Shown here in pieces: positions 1-11,875 of a DNA stretch of 64,000 nucleotides. The notes below the pieces were generated by a model. That model searched no databases and was not told the origin of the DNA. It worked only from the letters and a program-made list of their open reading frames with translations. Origin of the DNA: Margaritispora aquatica (taxonomy: Eukaryota > Ascomycota > Leotiomycetes > Helotiales > Discinellaceae); assembly GCA_007644065.1 (NCBI GenBank), contig VJWN01000001.1, forward strand, positions 1,502,340-1,566,339, written 5' to 3'. Position 1 is the first letter of the stretch. Each line of letters opens with the position of its first letter. The translations under genes and the position numbers were made by a program.

Positions 1-72
1 TCACTTCTTTTCTCCCTATCTCCTTCCATCCCCAACACTCGCCCAACACTAACCCTCCCTCTCCCCAAACAG

Positions 73-823
73 GGACCTCACATTCGCCATCAACGTAAAA
101 GCGCAGTCCTACCTCCTCCGCACTGCCCTCCCCACATTCACCGCCAACCCCCAAGGCGGCGTCTTCATCATCACCTCGTCCATCGCGGGCCGCATCACCG
201 GCGGCAGCAGCATGCCCTACGCCGTGTCCAAGGCTGCGCAGCTGCACCTCATGCGCTGCATGGCTGCTACACAGGGCCCGAAAGTGAGGGTCAATGCTGT
301 GTTGCCCGGGTTCTTGAGGACCGAGTGGGTATGTTGTTGATTTTTTCGTTGTTTCATTGTGTTGTTGGTAGGCTTGGGAGCTTGAAGAAGGTGGATGGGG
401 TTTGTGGTGAGAGGGCTAGGAGATGGTTGTGAATATATGGAGAGAGAAATTAAGCTGATGACAAAATAGGGAGTCCAGTACTCAGAACAAGCCATCAAGG
501 ACATGCAAGCAAAATCCTGGCTCGGTCAAGACGTGAGTGTGCCCTCTCTCTCTCTCTCTTACACTACAACTAAGCGAGAATCCGGAAGCGACCAACGCAG
601 CTGACGAGAAAATAAATAGACCGACCTAGACGACTGCGCCCAAGCATTCGTAGATATCGCGAAAAATACCTCCATGACTGGGCAGAAGATCCAGGTTGGT
701 ACGTAAATGTATTTCTTGACTTTAGAAGGCGGTGGTGATGGGAGATGGAGAAGGGTGTTGTGCGGTTATGTTTGGTGGCTAACGTGCACTACTTTAGACT
801 CGGGACTTGGACAAAATGACTAG
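73..823 (+). CDS. Short-chain dehydrogenase/reductase (SDR), 5'-truncated by the window edge
   Basis: This is the C-terminal part of a classical SDR, an NAD(P)-dependent oxidoreductase whose substrate cannot be told from here. Exons run 73-328, 470-532, 620-698 and 798-823; bases 1-72 look like a pyrimidine-rich intron ending in CAG. The visible protein starts at DLTFAINVKAQSYLLR, continues through a VFIITSSIAG strand with the catalytic serine region, and carries the YAVSK catalytic Tyr-xxx-Lys. The VNAVLPGFLRTEW segment after it matches the usual SDR cofactor loop (N-x-x-x-P-G). The last short exon encodes VDSGLGQND and stop, matching the common SDR ending in which a beta strand leads into a V-D-x-G turn. 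The N-terminal Rossmann GxxxGxG motif lies outside the window. The family call is firm; the specific enzyme is unknown. It converges on the next gene, which is on the other strand. Confidence 0.85.
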
Positions 824-1275
824 ATACAGTGCTAATGATGATGGCGATGTGATGGCCGAGTATGCGGTTTCTGGAGCACTTGGAATGGAAATGAGGGAAA
901 TGAGGGAAATGGATCTAAGGAAATGGAAATGATCTGATGTGTGACGTGGTGATTGAAGTACTGGCTTATTACTTCAAGTGCTGGGTTAACTATGAAATAG
1001 AGTGCGTACAGGCCGAACAACGTGGGTAGAATTAGTGAGTACTTGAAATGATGTAATGACATCCAAAACTTTTTTGATATTAAGCATTACGGGGGTGTTC
1101 TGTATCCCACTTCTAAGTAAGCACACCGACCGTCTACCTACCTTAGGTAGGTAAATCTCGGGTGTGTTGAACGCCGAGAAAATGCAAAATAACCCAATCT
1201 ATCCATCCATCCAACCGGTTGAAAAAATCGCCACCACATACCCAAGCGAGCCGAAAAAGGGGGTATCGCGCTCGC
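824..1275. other. Convergent intergenic stretch, SDR / ECT1
   Basis: These 452 bp hold the 3' flanks of two converging genes. A near-palindromic run of CCTAC/GTAGG repeats lies at about 1132-1154, around a CCTTAGG core. I see no coding potential beyond chance ORFs. Confidence 0.6.
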
Positions 1276-2788
1276 TCACAACTCCAACTCCCTAACTCTC
1301 TGCTCAGCCTCCATCATCTCTCTCAACTTCTGGGCCTCCTCGCCGGCGACCTTGGCGCCCTTCTTGCGCTGCCTCTCCTCGTACGTCTCGCGACTCTTCA
1401 TGATCCTCTCGACGATCTGGGAGGCCGTCACGCTGGAGAAGTCGTGCTCGCCTAGCTGCTTGTAGATGCCCAACTCCTGGGCTGCGGCGTAGCGGGCGGT
1501 CGAGTTGTTGCGCGAGCTGGTGGACCCGTGGTAGACTGCGTCGGGGGTGCCCCAGGGCGTGGAGGCGAGAAAGGATTTCGTGGGGTTGTAGGGCGCGCCG
1601 AAGATGACGGAGTCGACGTACTATTTTTAGGGTTAGTGGTGTTGTGTGATGTGAGATTATGGAGGGTTGTGAATGGGTGGAGGGCAGTACCTTGCATTGC
1701 AGGACGCAGAGACCGCGCTCGTAGATGTTCATGATGGGGTAGTTGATCCCTTTGTATTTGTTGATCACCCTGTCCTCGTGGATACCAGCAACCACAAAAA
1801 CGGGACTATAGTCTTCGCCTTTCCCCACTCTTTCCTGAATGTTCTGCTCGCTGTACCAGCCTTCATCTCTAGCTAGCTTCTCTTCTGCCCCAATAACCTG
1901 TCGCAAAAACGCAATATGGCCAGAGGAGAACAGGTCAAAACCTCCTCCGATGTAGACAACACGCTGTCCCGGTTTTGGCTGCGACCCTTTACACAATGTG
2001 CTAAATGTGCCATTTCCCGCAGCGACAGTGTCCTTGTCTGCCTCAGCTGAAGCTGTCCAGAACCACACACTCGGTCCTGGTGCTAACCCACTTGCATCCG
2101 TAGCGTAGACCTTGATCCTCTCCATCATATCGGCACCTTCACGTTTCCTCTCCGCTTCTTGGCCAGATCCCTCCTCTCCCTCCAGGACCTTGGCCAAAGA
2201 GTGTATGAAATGCGTCTTCGTGCATAACAACATGCGCCCCACCAAGTCCGTGGTCGAGATACTGGGTGTTCGCTTCACGACCTTGAATCTACCAGCCGCT
2301 TTGACATATCTGTAGCAATCCGCTCCGCTGCTGTCGGATGTAATGTCATCGCCGTGTACGACATACTTGCATCCGTAGTGTGTGATCCAGGGTAGTGATG
2401 TAACGTACGGCGCATATGGCACAGATTGAGTAACCCATCTGCATGCATCGACTGCGGTAATACTGGCATATGCTGATCAGCAAGGTGTTTTGTTCGTCGA
2501 AAAGACATGCGATTACCGTTCTTCCAAGTTCATAACCGTAGGACCCTTATTTTCCAAAATCGACTCATCCGAGTGAATGCCCACGATGAGCTCCGTACCC
2601 AATTGGCGTGCTTGTAACATTGCACCGGCATGGCCTTCAAAAGATCAGTAATCTATTTCCACATGTTGGGGAATATACACACCGTGATGGAAGAAATCCC
2701 AACACCCATCAACCCATATCCTATCATCCAGAACCTCTGGTGCTGGATCCCCAGGTGGGATTTCCACTTCAGCGAATTTCTCAGACAT
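1276..2788 (-). CDS. ECT1: Ethanolamine-phosphate cytidylyltransferase
   Basis: The enzyme makes CDP-ethanolamine from CTP and phosphoethanolamine, the rate-limiting step of the Kennedy pathway to phosphatidylethanolamine. Four exons on the minus strand (2788-2683, 2634-2517, 2462-1691, 1620-1276) join in frame to 446 aa. The first cytidylyltransferase domain has WVDGCWDFFHHGHAGAML with the HxGH catalytic motif, then GCKYVVHGDDIT and AGRFKVVKRTP followed by SISTTDLVGRML. A linker leads to a second domain starting VVYIGGGFDLFSSGHIAFL and containing YVDSVIFGAPYNP. In that second domain the HxGH is reduced to SSGH, so catalysis most likely rests in the first domain. The usual Gly of the RTPGIST signature reads Ser here. 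Two-domain architecture and length fit the family. The start is the first Met before the conserved WVDGC block. Confidence 0.93.
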
Positions 2789-4064
2789 AGCGATGGTGAA
2801 GCAAGCGATTTTGCGTTAAAAAAGTTGATTGAACAAGTTGAAGTTCCAGAACCAGCTCGAGAACCAAACCTCATGAGATTATCCGGCCAAGACAAGCCAA
2901 ATATTGTGTCCCACTTGCACGTTCACATTCACATGCAGGGCAGGGTAGCACAGGGTAGGGCAGGCTTTCGTGGGGCATTTCTCACCGCCCATGATTTAGG
3001 AAAAGTTCCTTTAGAATTGGGGCCTAAGTGGTACTTCATTGGCGATGTCTTTTGCCGAGGCGGCGTGGCTTTTCAGGGGAGGAGATGAGGTGAGGGAGAG
3101 ACTGGGAGAGACTCAAAGAATGGGAGAAAAGACCCCTGAGTCCATTGAGTCGCCCATCTCAGTCTCGACTCTTGACAGTGACAAGGTAAAGGCACTGGTA
3201 AAGGTGTGGTGTCTCAGTGGGGGGTTGAATCAAACGACTCACTACCTATCGCTGTCGCTATCGTTGACGCTGTCTTGGTTGGCTTGCTGCCAAAAATGAC
3301 TGATGCAGGGCAGCTTGCAATTGGATTGGAGCTTCTTGAGATTCCATTGACGACTCGTTCGGAATGTGTAGTGTGCAGTGTCGCGCAGTGCAGTGCAGTG
3401 GAGTGCATGCTGAGCTGGCTGAGCTGGCTGAATATGAACATCGCGAGACATGCCAGAGATGAGACAACGACAACCTAAGCCAGCCAGCCAAACTCAAGTA
3501 CTCCCTCCATAATGCCATGCCCATGCCATCTTATCCCATCCCATCACATCGTCTCTCCCCTCTTTGGAGTTTGGACGCCGGACGCCTTACCCTTATTTAT
3601 GAGCTTGATTTCTTCTCGCTCGACTCGTTCGCTGCTAATAATTGGTTCCTAACTCGCATTGTAGCCCTCCTGATCCCCTTCTGTTGCAGGCGCCGGGCTC
3701 TTGGGCGTGGGCGTGGGTGTGGGCGTAGGCACAGTACCTCCGTACTATACCTAGGGAGCGAACGGTCTTTTTCGTCAATGCCATTTTCCTTTTCAAGCTG
3801 AAGCTCGCTGTGGAGATCGTCATGCATAGCTTTTTACTCCTCTTCTTCGATCTTCTTTCACATTCATATACTAATCGAACCGGAGACAAGCGACACCACG
3901 ACATGCTGAAGAGAACGACACTGACGAAGGATTTATGAAGAAGTTCAAGACCTGGAAGCCCTCTATCGAAACGACCAGACCCTTGGTGGGACATCTCTCA
4001 TACCCCTGAACCTCACTAGCGGTATTGCAGCAACAGTGTAGCGACATTTCAGCAATCCTTCAAG
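2789..4064. other. Divergent intergenic region upstream of ECT1 and the 469-aa protein gene
   Basis: This 1.28-kb stretch separates two divergent genes and so should hold both promoters and 5' leaders. It contains low-complexity patches: a GCAGT/GAGCTGGCT run at about 3378-3430, CCATGCCATGCCATC-like steps at 3510-3540, and a GGGCGTGG repeat at 3705-3725. Only short chance ORFs are present. Confidence 0.5.
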
Positions 4065-5535
4065 ATGCATCACTCGCATGGGGGAGGATTGTTCAAAGGA
4101 GGGAGTATATTTGGAGGAAGCAAAACATCGAGTAATTCGACACGAACAAATACATCAACGAGGCCAAGCACCAGTAGCGGCTCCCCCTCTTCCCATAGCG
4201 AAACAAGGTTCAGATCAGACATATTCAGCGGCAGCAACACATCCTCTTCCATTCGCAAGACCTCCGGCTCGTCGACCTTGAAATCCCCCAGCGCAACCTC
4301 ACACTTAATCCGCAAGAACTCCACCGCTGTCCCCATCCTCTCACCTGAGCGTAAAGCGCAATTGTCCTCCACACTACCTCCCAAGCCGGTATCTCAATCC
4401 GTTACCACACCCATCAGAAGCTCTCGCACCGAGACTGAGGTTTCGCCCAGAACAACAATAGAGGGCATCAAACCACTCCCCGCAGAGCCCCTCAAAACAC
4501 CAACTACTATCGCAGAGCCGACAAAGTTGACACCGCAAGCTCCCACTCCAAATCTAAATATGCTCGTCAGGCCCTCGACTGGTTACCAGTCCATCAGCTC
4601 GAATGCAGGACAAGGCCCTTCGTTTGCGCCCATCCAGCCGCCGAGTCCGACGTTAGAAACAATCACATACCAACACATACAAGATACCTCGTCGAAACGG
4701 ATATCGACGCTGGATTATCTACGGAAAGCGTGAGTCTGCTTCCTTTGTAGTGGCACAGTGAGATTGAGTATGCGACTAACTTCACACCAGACATGAAGGG
4801 CGCGTATACTGGTTCAACACATTATTATTCAACAAGCCCGATTTACAGAAAATGCCATATTTCGATTCAAGGAAACTAGCTAGGCGCGCAACAAACTACC
4901 TCCTCCTAGGGCTCTCGCTACCGACGGTCATCGACCTGAATTCCTCCACGGCGCTCGAGTTTCTGCGGACGCTGAATGCGCTGCTCGCAGAGTTCGAATC
5001 CTTCCAGCAGGCGCACCCACCAGACGGAACGGCATCTTCGCTCTCGCGAGGCCGCTTCCCGCAGATGTTCAAGCGCGCCACGGCGACGAGCAGCAAGGGC
5101 AGGCGGACGAGTTCGGCGGCTGAGATTGGGCTGCCGATGGGCAATGATTCTATGGATTACAAGTCGACGAATGGAGGGAATTCCTCGAATGGCTCCGGTG
5201 CGGCGACGTCGTTCCCGATCAGCGAGACGGATCTCCTGCCTGGGGAGGAGTATACGCATTTGCTGACGCCGTCGCTACCGTTTGATCCGGATTTTTACGA
5301 GACGTTTGCTACGCTGTGCGATGTCTTGATTGATTGCTATACACGATTGATGAGTTTGGTAGCTACGCCCAGGGAATGCTCGCCGCTGGTGGCAGAGATG
5401 TTCACGAAAGCCGATTCGAGGGTGAGGAAGATCATTGTGCAGGGTGTGGTGAAGGAATTTGAAGATAGTAGTAGGGCAGGCTTGAAGAGCGAGGTTGCTG
5501 GTGTGGGAAGGGTAGTCTTGGGAGGACTTATGTAG
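4065..5535 (+). CDS. Conserved fungal protein of unknown function, 469 aa
   Basis: Two exons, 4065-4729 and 4791-5535, join at GC|GTGAGT...CACCAG|A to give 469 aa. Residues 1 to about 210 are low-complexity and rich in Ser, Thr and Pro, with SGSSTLKSPS-type patches, and are probably disordered and phosphorylated. From RISTLDYLRKAHEGRVYWFN onward the protein looks globular and helical: a block with PYFDSRKLARRATNYLLLG and a second block FDPDFYETFATLCDVLIDCY near the C-terminus, separated by a Ser/Gly-rich linker. No catalytic motif, signal peptide or membrane segment is evident. I do not recognise the family. The smooth splice and the change from disordered to structured sequence support a real gene. 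Start chosen at the first Met, just after AATCCTTCAAG. Confidence 0.8.
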
Positions 5536-6920
5536 CACTATTTAGAGGGAGGCGTTTCGGTATTTGGGCGTATGCATAGGTAGCTTTGTAAGACCCAACA
5601 TGAATGACGGATGATTGATGGATATCACGATCAATATAGTTATAACTATATATAGTTTACACGTGCTATATCTAAAAATTGAAGAGCATTTGTTGAGACT
5701 AAGGTACTTGCTACTTCATTAAACTCATCCAACCTATGATCAGTGATTGCCAAATGGGAATTGGTGATAGATTCGAGCGAACTCAGAATCGTCAAACGGA
5801 AGCAAAACAGAAAGAAAAGTCCAAAGTTCATCAGATACCATAACGCAATTTGTGTCAGCATCCGCACACCGTGTTTTATCACGTTGTACGTCAGTGCTTG
5901 ACTCTATTTGGTAATCATCATATGAAGGGACATGACATCTAGTCCAGCTCTGTCGAAAGAGCATCTACGACGACAAAAGACCACAGAATAAAACAAAACA
6001 TCTTCCATGACAGAAGATGCGGAGAGTGTGACGTTCCAGCCATGATCTCCGCCGTCGCCGCTTTCCATAAGCTATGGACCCAAAAATAAGAATGGGTGAA
6101 CTCCTCGCATCAAGAATGAGCCCCATCGAGTTACCGCTCCCACTGCTTGCACGGCAGGAGAGGCAATCGCATAACTATCGATCTCGACGAAAAAGGTTCC
6201 AACTAACAGAACATCCCCAGCGGTCCCAAGAACAGTCCAGACACCTCCCACATTCCTATCTCCCAAAGTATCCAAACGCAATCCCGGGAAAGAACGGACT
6301 CATATCTTCATCCATGCGGTCTTCCCAGTTACTGCGGATGGCTCCTGAGCTCGACGGGAAGGCAGTACAAATGGTGAAAAGGTGGAGGGGCCAAAGAAGA
6401 ATTGATAGAGGAGAAGCCGCGAAGTTACTTCTACGGCGGCGCGTTTCCGCGTTCCTTCCGAAGAAGGTTGTCCGGGGACTTTCCCCAAAGCATGTATGAC
6501 TATTGCTAGTCGAGAAACCGCGAGGGATTTCTCTGTATGTGTGCTTCGAATGCGATTCTTTGAGCGAGGAGTTGGAGAGAGGAAGTGTGAACGCTCGAAA
6601 ACTCAAGTTTTATTCTCGCCAGGTGGGGCGCGAAACTAGGCTGAGCTAGACTTAATCAAGATTAGCACCAGCAAAGAAATCAGAAGTCGTATTTGATTGG
6701 TCAGGCGCGACTTCAAGTTAACTGCCTGCGAGTGTGCCTTTCAAAGAGCTTTGGTGCCTTGTGAGTTGGAGTACATAAAATAACATTCCTTTATTGTACG
6801 TCGACTTCAATTACTTTCAGCGGATCCTGAAAGAGGTCAAAGGACACTTCTCTTGCGGAAACAACACCATTCAACTTCCTCACACCAAATCGTGCTAGAT
6901 CCCAAGCACACATCAACAAA
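5536..6920. other. Intergenic region with an 18-bp palindrome and doubtful ORFs
   Basis: This 1.39-kb stretch lies between the 469-aa protein gene and RAE1. It has AT-rich 3' sequence with a perfect 18-bp palindrome at 5634-5651. ORFs on opposite strands overlap at 6074-6606 (separate entry). The last few hundred bases should be the RAE1 promoter and leader. Confidence 0.5.
6074..6499 (+). CDS. Doubtful ORF, 141 aa, overlapped antisense by a 116-codon ORF
   Basis: An uninterrupted ATG-to-stop frame of 141 codons lies alone between two well-supported genes. The product is basic and Arg-rich (YRSRRKRF, WRGQRRIDRGEAAKLLLRRR) and has no motif I recognise. The minus strand over 6256-6606 has an ORF of similar length that starts MSFRAFTLPL and is Ser/Arg-rich with one hydrophobic patch. 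At most one of the two is likely real. Neither shows a clear intron or homology cue, so this could be chance. Confidence 0.15.
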   Translation: MDPKIRMGELLASRMSPIELPLPLLARQERQSHNYRSRRKRFQLTEHPQRSQEQSRHLPHSYLPKYPNAIPGKNGLISSSMRSSQLLRMAPELDGKAVQMVKRWRGQRRIDRGEAAKLLLRRRVSAFLPKKVVRGLSPKHV

Positions 6921-8102
6921 ATGGCTGGACTTTTTGGTTCCGCCGCGACGAACTCCCAAACCACTGCCAACGCTTTGGGGGATCTCAAGAACGATATTGC
7001 GTTGAACAACCCTCCCGAGGACAGTATCTCCGACCTCGCTTTCTCGTCGAAAAGCGCGCATTTGGCGGTAGCCTCCTGGGACAAGGCGGTGCGGATCTAT
7101 GAGATCAATAATACTGGAGGAAATGGAATCGCGAAGTTTGAGCACGAGGCACCAGTTCTTAGCTGCCACTGGTCACCTGTAAGTATATTGAGGTTCATTA
7201 CCGGAGAAGAAATCTTACTGATGAGAAATAGGACGGCAAGAAGGTAGTTGGAGCAGGAGCGGACAAGGCAGCGCGTATGATGGATTTGGGAGGCGGCACC
7301 ACAACCGCTGTCCAAGTAGCAGCACACGATCAGCCCATCCGCTGTGTTCGGTTCTTTGAACTGCCAAACGCAGCTGCGCCCATGCTGGTGACCGGATCTT
7401 GGGACAAGACGATCAAGTACTGGGACTTGCGACAATCGACGGCTGTAGCTACTGTGCAATGCCAGGAACGTGTGTACTCCTTGGATGTGAAGGGCAATCT
7501 GTTGGTCGTGGGAACTGCGGATCGTTATATCGACGTTATCAACCTCAGCGAGCCAAACAAGTTCTATAAGACGATGCAAAGTCCTTTGAAGTGGCAGACG
7601 AGAGTAGTGAGCTGCTTTACCGACTCTACCGGGTTTGCTGTGGGAAGTATTGAGGGAAGATGTGCTATTCAATATGTTGAGGAGAAAGACTCTAAGTAAG
7701 TTGACTATGCACCCTAAGTCACAAATAGTAACTAACACCAACAGCTCTAACTTCTCCTTCAAATGCCACCGCGACCCTCCCCAAAATAACATGACAAACG
7801 TCTACTCCGTCAACGCCATCTCCTTCCACCCCGTCCACGGCACCTTCAGCACCGCCGGCTCAGACGGCACCTTCCACTTCTGGGACGGAGTTGCGAAGCA
7901 CAGATTGAAGGGATACCCTACCACCGGCGGCACTATCTCAGCTACAGCTTTCGACCAAAACGGAGACTGCTTCGCCTACGCCGTGAGTTACGATTGGAGC
8001 AAGGGATACTCCGCAAATACACCACAAACGCCCAATAAGGTCATGCTGCATCCAGTTACGGGAGACGAGTGCAAGCCCAGACCTAGTGTTAAGAAGCGTT
8101 AA
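6921..8102 (+). CDS. RAE1: Nuclear-pore mRNA export factor Rae1/Gle2 (WD40)
   Basis: Rae1 is a seven-bladed WD40 protein that binds the GLEBS motif of a nucleoporin (Nup98 or Nup116 type) and supports poly(A)+ RNA export at the nuclear pore. Three exons (6921-7178, 7232-7695, 7745-8102) give 359 aa, the normal length. Visible blades include SISDLAFSSKSAHLAVASWD, CHWSPDGKKVVGAGADKAA, LVTGSWDKTIKYWDLR and NAISFHPVHGTFSTAGSDG. The spliced frame keeps all repeats intact, and the protein ends in a short basic tail (RPSVKKR). The start Met is followed by a short GLFGS N-terminus, and no earlier in-frame Met is plausible. It runs convergently toward KEX1. Confidence 0.95.
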
Positions 8103-8647
8103 TTGAGCTTGTGGGCGAGATTGGAATTTTGAGGGGTGGAGAACGTGAAGGATCTCGAGTTTTCAGCGACTGTGTTTGTATTCTAGGCAGGCATGGATTT
8201 GCATTAGGGCGGAAAATTAAGGATCAGTGGGCGATGCATCAAGGCGTTCCGGTGATCTTGGGCCATGAATACCAAATCCAATGAAAGAAGCGTAGATAGA
8301 ACCAATGAAAGGACTGTGAAAGGATTCAATTAAATCTTTAGGATTAATTTTTTACTCTTACACTGTGACACAATACGTGACGACTAACAGCATATGATAT
8401 GGTATGGCTTGTATTGTTTTGTTGGTTTATACAGAACTAAATTATGGTGGAATTTAGCACTAGACAATGGCAAGAAACGCAAAATGGAACACATCCACAA
8501 AAGCACAATAACATCATTGAGCAGCATAAGACATTGGAGTATCTCCATAACTTTGATCTGATAATGATTTGAAACCAGATCCACGAATCCCATTTGCCAA
8601 ATATGCTACAGTCACCAAAACGCCATCATGACCAATACATACATCTA
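8103..8647. other. Convergent intergenic stretch, RAE1 / KEX1
   Basis: These 545 bp are the facing 3' ends of RAE1 and KEX1. They are AT-rich, especially 8330-8600, as expected for polyadenylation signals. I see nothing else in them. Confidence 0.6.
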
Positions 8648-10771
8648 TCACATCTTCTCTCCCCGCTTGCCCTTCCCATTTCCATTTGCATGCCCATTAT
8701 GCTTCTCCACGCCCTCTTCGTCGCTCTCCTCGCCCACGCTGTACCGATCGCGATCAATATCATCCACCGGCGTCCTCACATGCAGGTCATCTAGTTCGCT
8801 CTCGTCGAAATCGCCCGCCTCAACATCCCGGTTGCTCCTCTTGTTCCTGAAACTCTCCAAGCCCATTCCACCTCTGACGCTCTCACGAGCACCACCGAGC
8901 GCCATTGGCTCGCCGCCAAAAATGCCCTTGTAGCCTGCTCGTTTCCGACGATCGCGCCAGATATAGTATCCCCATGCACCAGCTGCGATGATGACAATGA
9001 CAAGGACAATCTCACCAGATTTGTAGTATGCTGACCATTTGGCTGCTTCCAGCTTGGATGCCTCAGCTTCCTCGGCCACGGTACTGTTTGGATGTCCGCC
9101 CACTGACGTTTGGAGACCTTTCTCACCATCAATTCGACTATCAGTAGGATTACCACCGATGCTACTGATATCTACACCCATAAATCGGTCAAGCATATCC
9201 CTCGTTCTTCGAGCGTAATCGAATGGGACCATGTGAGATGAGTTGTAGAATAAGACATAGGTCAGGTTCCTCGCTTCTTGCCAGAAACCAGCCACCTGCT
9301 TCTCAAATACCCATTCTCGACGTGGTGCCCAGGTACCAGCAGAGAGTTCAAATCCCTTGCCGCCGTTCCATTCCATATTGCTGATGAGCTCTTCAGTTCC
9401 AATGTGATTGCAGATAAGATCCTCCGCTCCTGAAAACAAGACAGTTGGTACCTGAGCGATCAGCTCAGGGAGGAATTGGATGGACGGTTTGGAGTTGGCA
9501 GCTCGGAAAGCTCCTCCGACAGCACCGTTGCATTCAGTCCATCCTGTACGTTTCGCTGGATCGATGTGCAGAGCCTCCAAGACATCCTTTCTGCGCAGAT
9601 ATGGGGTGACATCCTTCAAATCCGGAGGCCAGTTCATTCCACAGCTTGGGTACGAGTCCATTAACCTGACATCGTACATGTTGTAACACTGAGATTGGCC
9701 ACCATTCTTTCCTGGTTTCTGTGTCTCCTTGAGGATATCTTGCAAAATCTGCTCGCACTGGCTAATGTCGACGTGATCCTTGCCTCCAGCTTCGTTCAAT
9801 AGCTTTACGCAAATAGCCTGCTGAGATTCAATTCTCTTCGCCATGTCGGAGCCACGTTCAACCAAGCCTTTCTCGTAGGCAAACTCCAAATAGGCCATGT
9901 ATTGTTCTGGTGGTGAGATCCAACCATTGCCTATTACCATGCCTTTCAGCTGCCATGGATGTGCTGGTCCAGCCTTATTTCGTGCTAAGATCGCTTTAGC
10001 GATATAAGGAATATGTTGGCCAGCATAGGATTCGCCTGCTAGATAGAGCTAGATTTTGTTAGCATTTACCTCACGCAGTGGCTCGGGTATTACTAACATC
10101 ATCATGCTCATATTCCGGGAACAACTCAAACCATTTTTCCAAAAACTGCACGAATTGATCTGCCATATCTGGCAATTCACGAAGATAGCTGTCGGAATCT
10201 ACATAACTGAACCCAGTACCCACTGGATTGTCAACAAACATTACATTCGCAAATTCGTCCCAGGAGCCGTCATTGTACTCGAGCTTGGGTCCATTCGAAC
10301 CATCAGCAACACGATATGCTAAAGCATGTGTTAGTGATATTCCAATCAAATGGACCAATGCAGAGGATTTCTGCACAACATACGCCCGATTTCCATCAGT
10401 GCCCCGTCCTCAGAAGAACATCCAGGACCCCCATTGAGCCAGATCACAGTCCGTTGTCTGTTCGCAATGTGTCTGTTCTGGAAATGCCAGAAGAATATAT
10501 TGCCGTTATGCTCTGGTGTAATCTCGATGTGTCTAAAGAGAAATCAATTACTAGTTTCCACACCAAAATGGCAGAATGCTTACCCTGCATGCATCTTCAA
10601 CAAAGGCCCATCTGGCGCTCCTGGCAGAGAGTGTACATAGTAGTCCCCAGCCTTCTTCTCTGCCAAACATAATGATGGAAGTAGCGATGTGGAAAGTATC
10701 GTCCATATCGAAAGCGCTCGAGTGACAGTGCTACCTCCTGTCCGCCGTGGCAGTGAATTGAGGAGTCGCAT
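8648..10771 (-). CDS. KEX1: Kex1 serine carboxypeptidase, Golgi membrane
   Basis: Kex1 removes C-terminal Lys and Arg from secretory peptides such as pheromone precursors after Kex2 cleavage, in the late Golgi. Four exons (10771-10584, 10532-10384, 10318-10098, 10048-8648) give 652 aa. An N-terminal hydrophobic signal (about residues 19-37) is followed by [22 protein letters not shown]. The oxyanion block is [20 protein letters not shown]. The triad reads Ser193 in GESYAG, Asp396 in [10 protein letters not shown] and His458 in SSHMVPFD. A single membrane helix (about 529-550, [19 protein letters not shown]) precedes an acidic cytoplasmic tail, the Kex1 arrangement that separates it from vacuolar carboxypeptidase Y. 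The start Met lies directly before the signal peptide. Confidence 0.95.
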
Positions 10772-11875
10772 CTTGGGCTCTATCGATCCAATGCAGCCGG
10801 TTTAGGTATTATAAGGCCGTCGTAGCCGACTTGGGTTGAAGGAGAAAACCTTCTAACAATCGTTTGTTCTTGGGAATATCATCAAGAACCTTTGTTGTCG
10901 CAAAAGAGGTGGCCTGAAGGAGGCTAGAATAGACCTTACGCGTTGCGAGCTAAGCCGATTAACCTTGTAAGGTATGACCCCTGGCAAGCTGGGTGTTGGC
11001 AGCAATCCTTCAACGTAAGGGATGTATTTTTACTGGGTACTTTTTCGGTGCAGAATCAATGTGCAGAGTCAAGAAACGGATTTCATAATCTACTTCTTGA
11101 CTCAAGAACTCGGCTATCGAGAATCGCAAGTATATATCCTCAAGCACCTATCTAGCAGTACAACTATTTATTCCTGAGGGTTCCTTCATCTGGGCTCTGA
11201 CAACGGCATATATGACAGCCAATCGGGATCTGGGCTCACGAGCGGCATGTCTGCTTGGCAGCAGATTGATGGCGGAAAAGTTAGATGGGGGTCAATGTTT
11301 CTAGACGACAGACGACAGACGACAGACGACAAAGCTAGGCAAAAAAAAAATACATCACTTAGTTCATGAGATAGATCCACTCGCACTTTCTTTGCTGTTT
11401 TGCTTGGTGATGCTCATGGTCATTCTCGGACCGTTCAGACTCTGCCAATATCAGATTTCACTAGCTTACGTATCAGATATTGTTTGAGCATCTATTGAAA
11501 CGACATCACACGAGTCACATTCTTTGGGAAGGAAAGTCGACATGATAGCAACTAAAGACGATAGGAATGTTTTCTACCAATTACCATTGTTATCACTGAC
11601 ACCAAATTTCGAGGAGTCTGGCACCAAGTGTCGCGATGTATATTTCATTTTGGTGTGCGTTGTTGAGATTCTTGATTGTTATGAGCTTTTATACGTTTAA
11701 CGCACCAGTCGCAGTTGGTCATGTTTCCAGATTTCATTCAAAAATAGTAGCGAAGAGTCTACAGACTTATGATCTAGATTCCAAGAGCCCTATTCCTCAA
11801 AACAAATCCCCAAAGCCCTTCTCGGAGTCTCTTTTGATTAACTCTACCATTCCCTATATATCGTTAGTATGGTCA
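10772..11875. other. KEX1 upstream / SFM1 downstream region
   Basis: This 1.1-kb stretch lies between the KEX1 start and the SFM1 stop. It holds a four-copy heptamer repeat at 11304-11331 followed by a 10-A run at about 11341. No supported gene is seen. Confidence 0.5.
11304..11331. repeat. (GACGACA)4 heptamer microsatellite
   Basis: Four perfect tandem copies of the 7-mer GACGACA are followed by AAGC and a poly-A run. It is non-coding. Confidence 0.9.
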
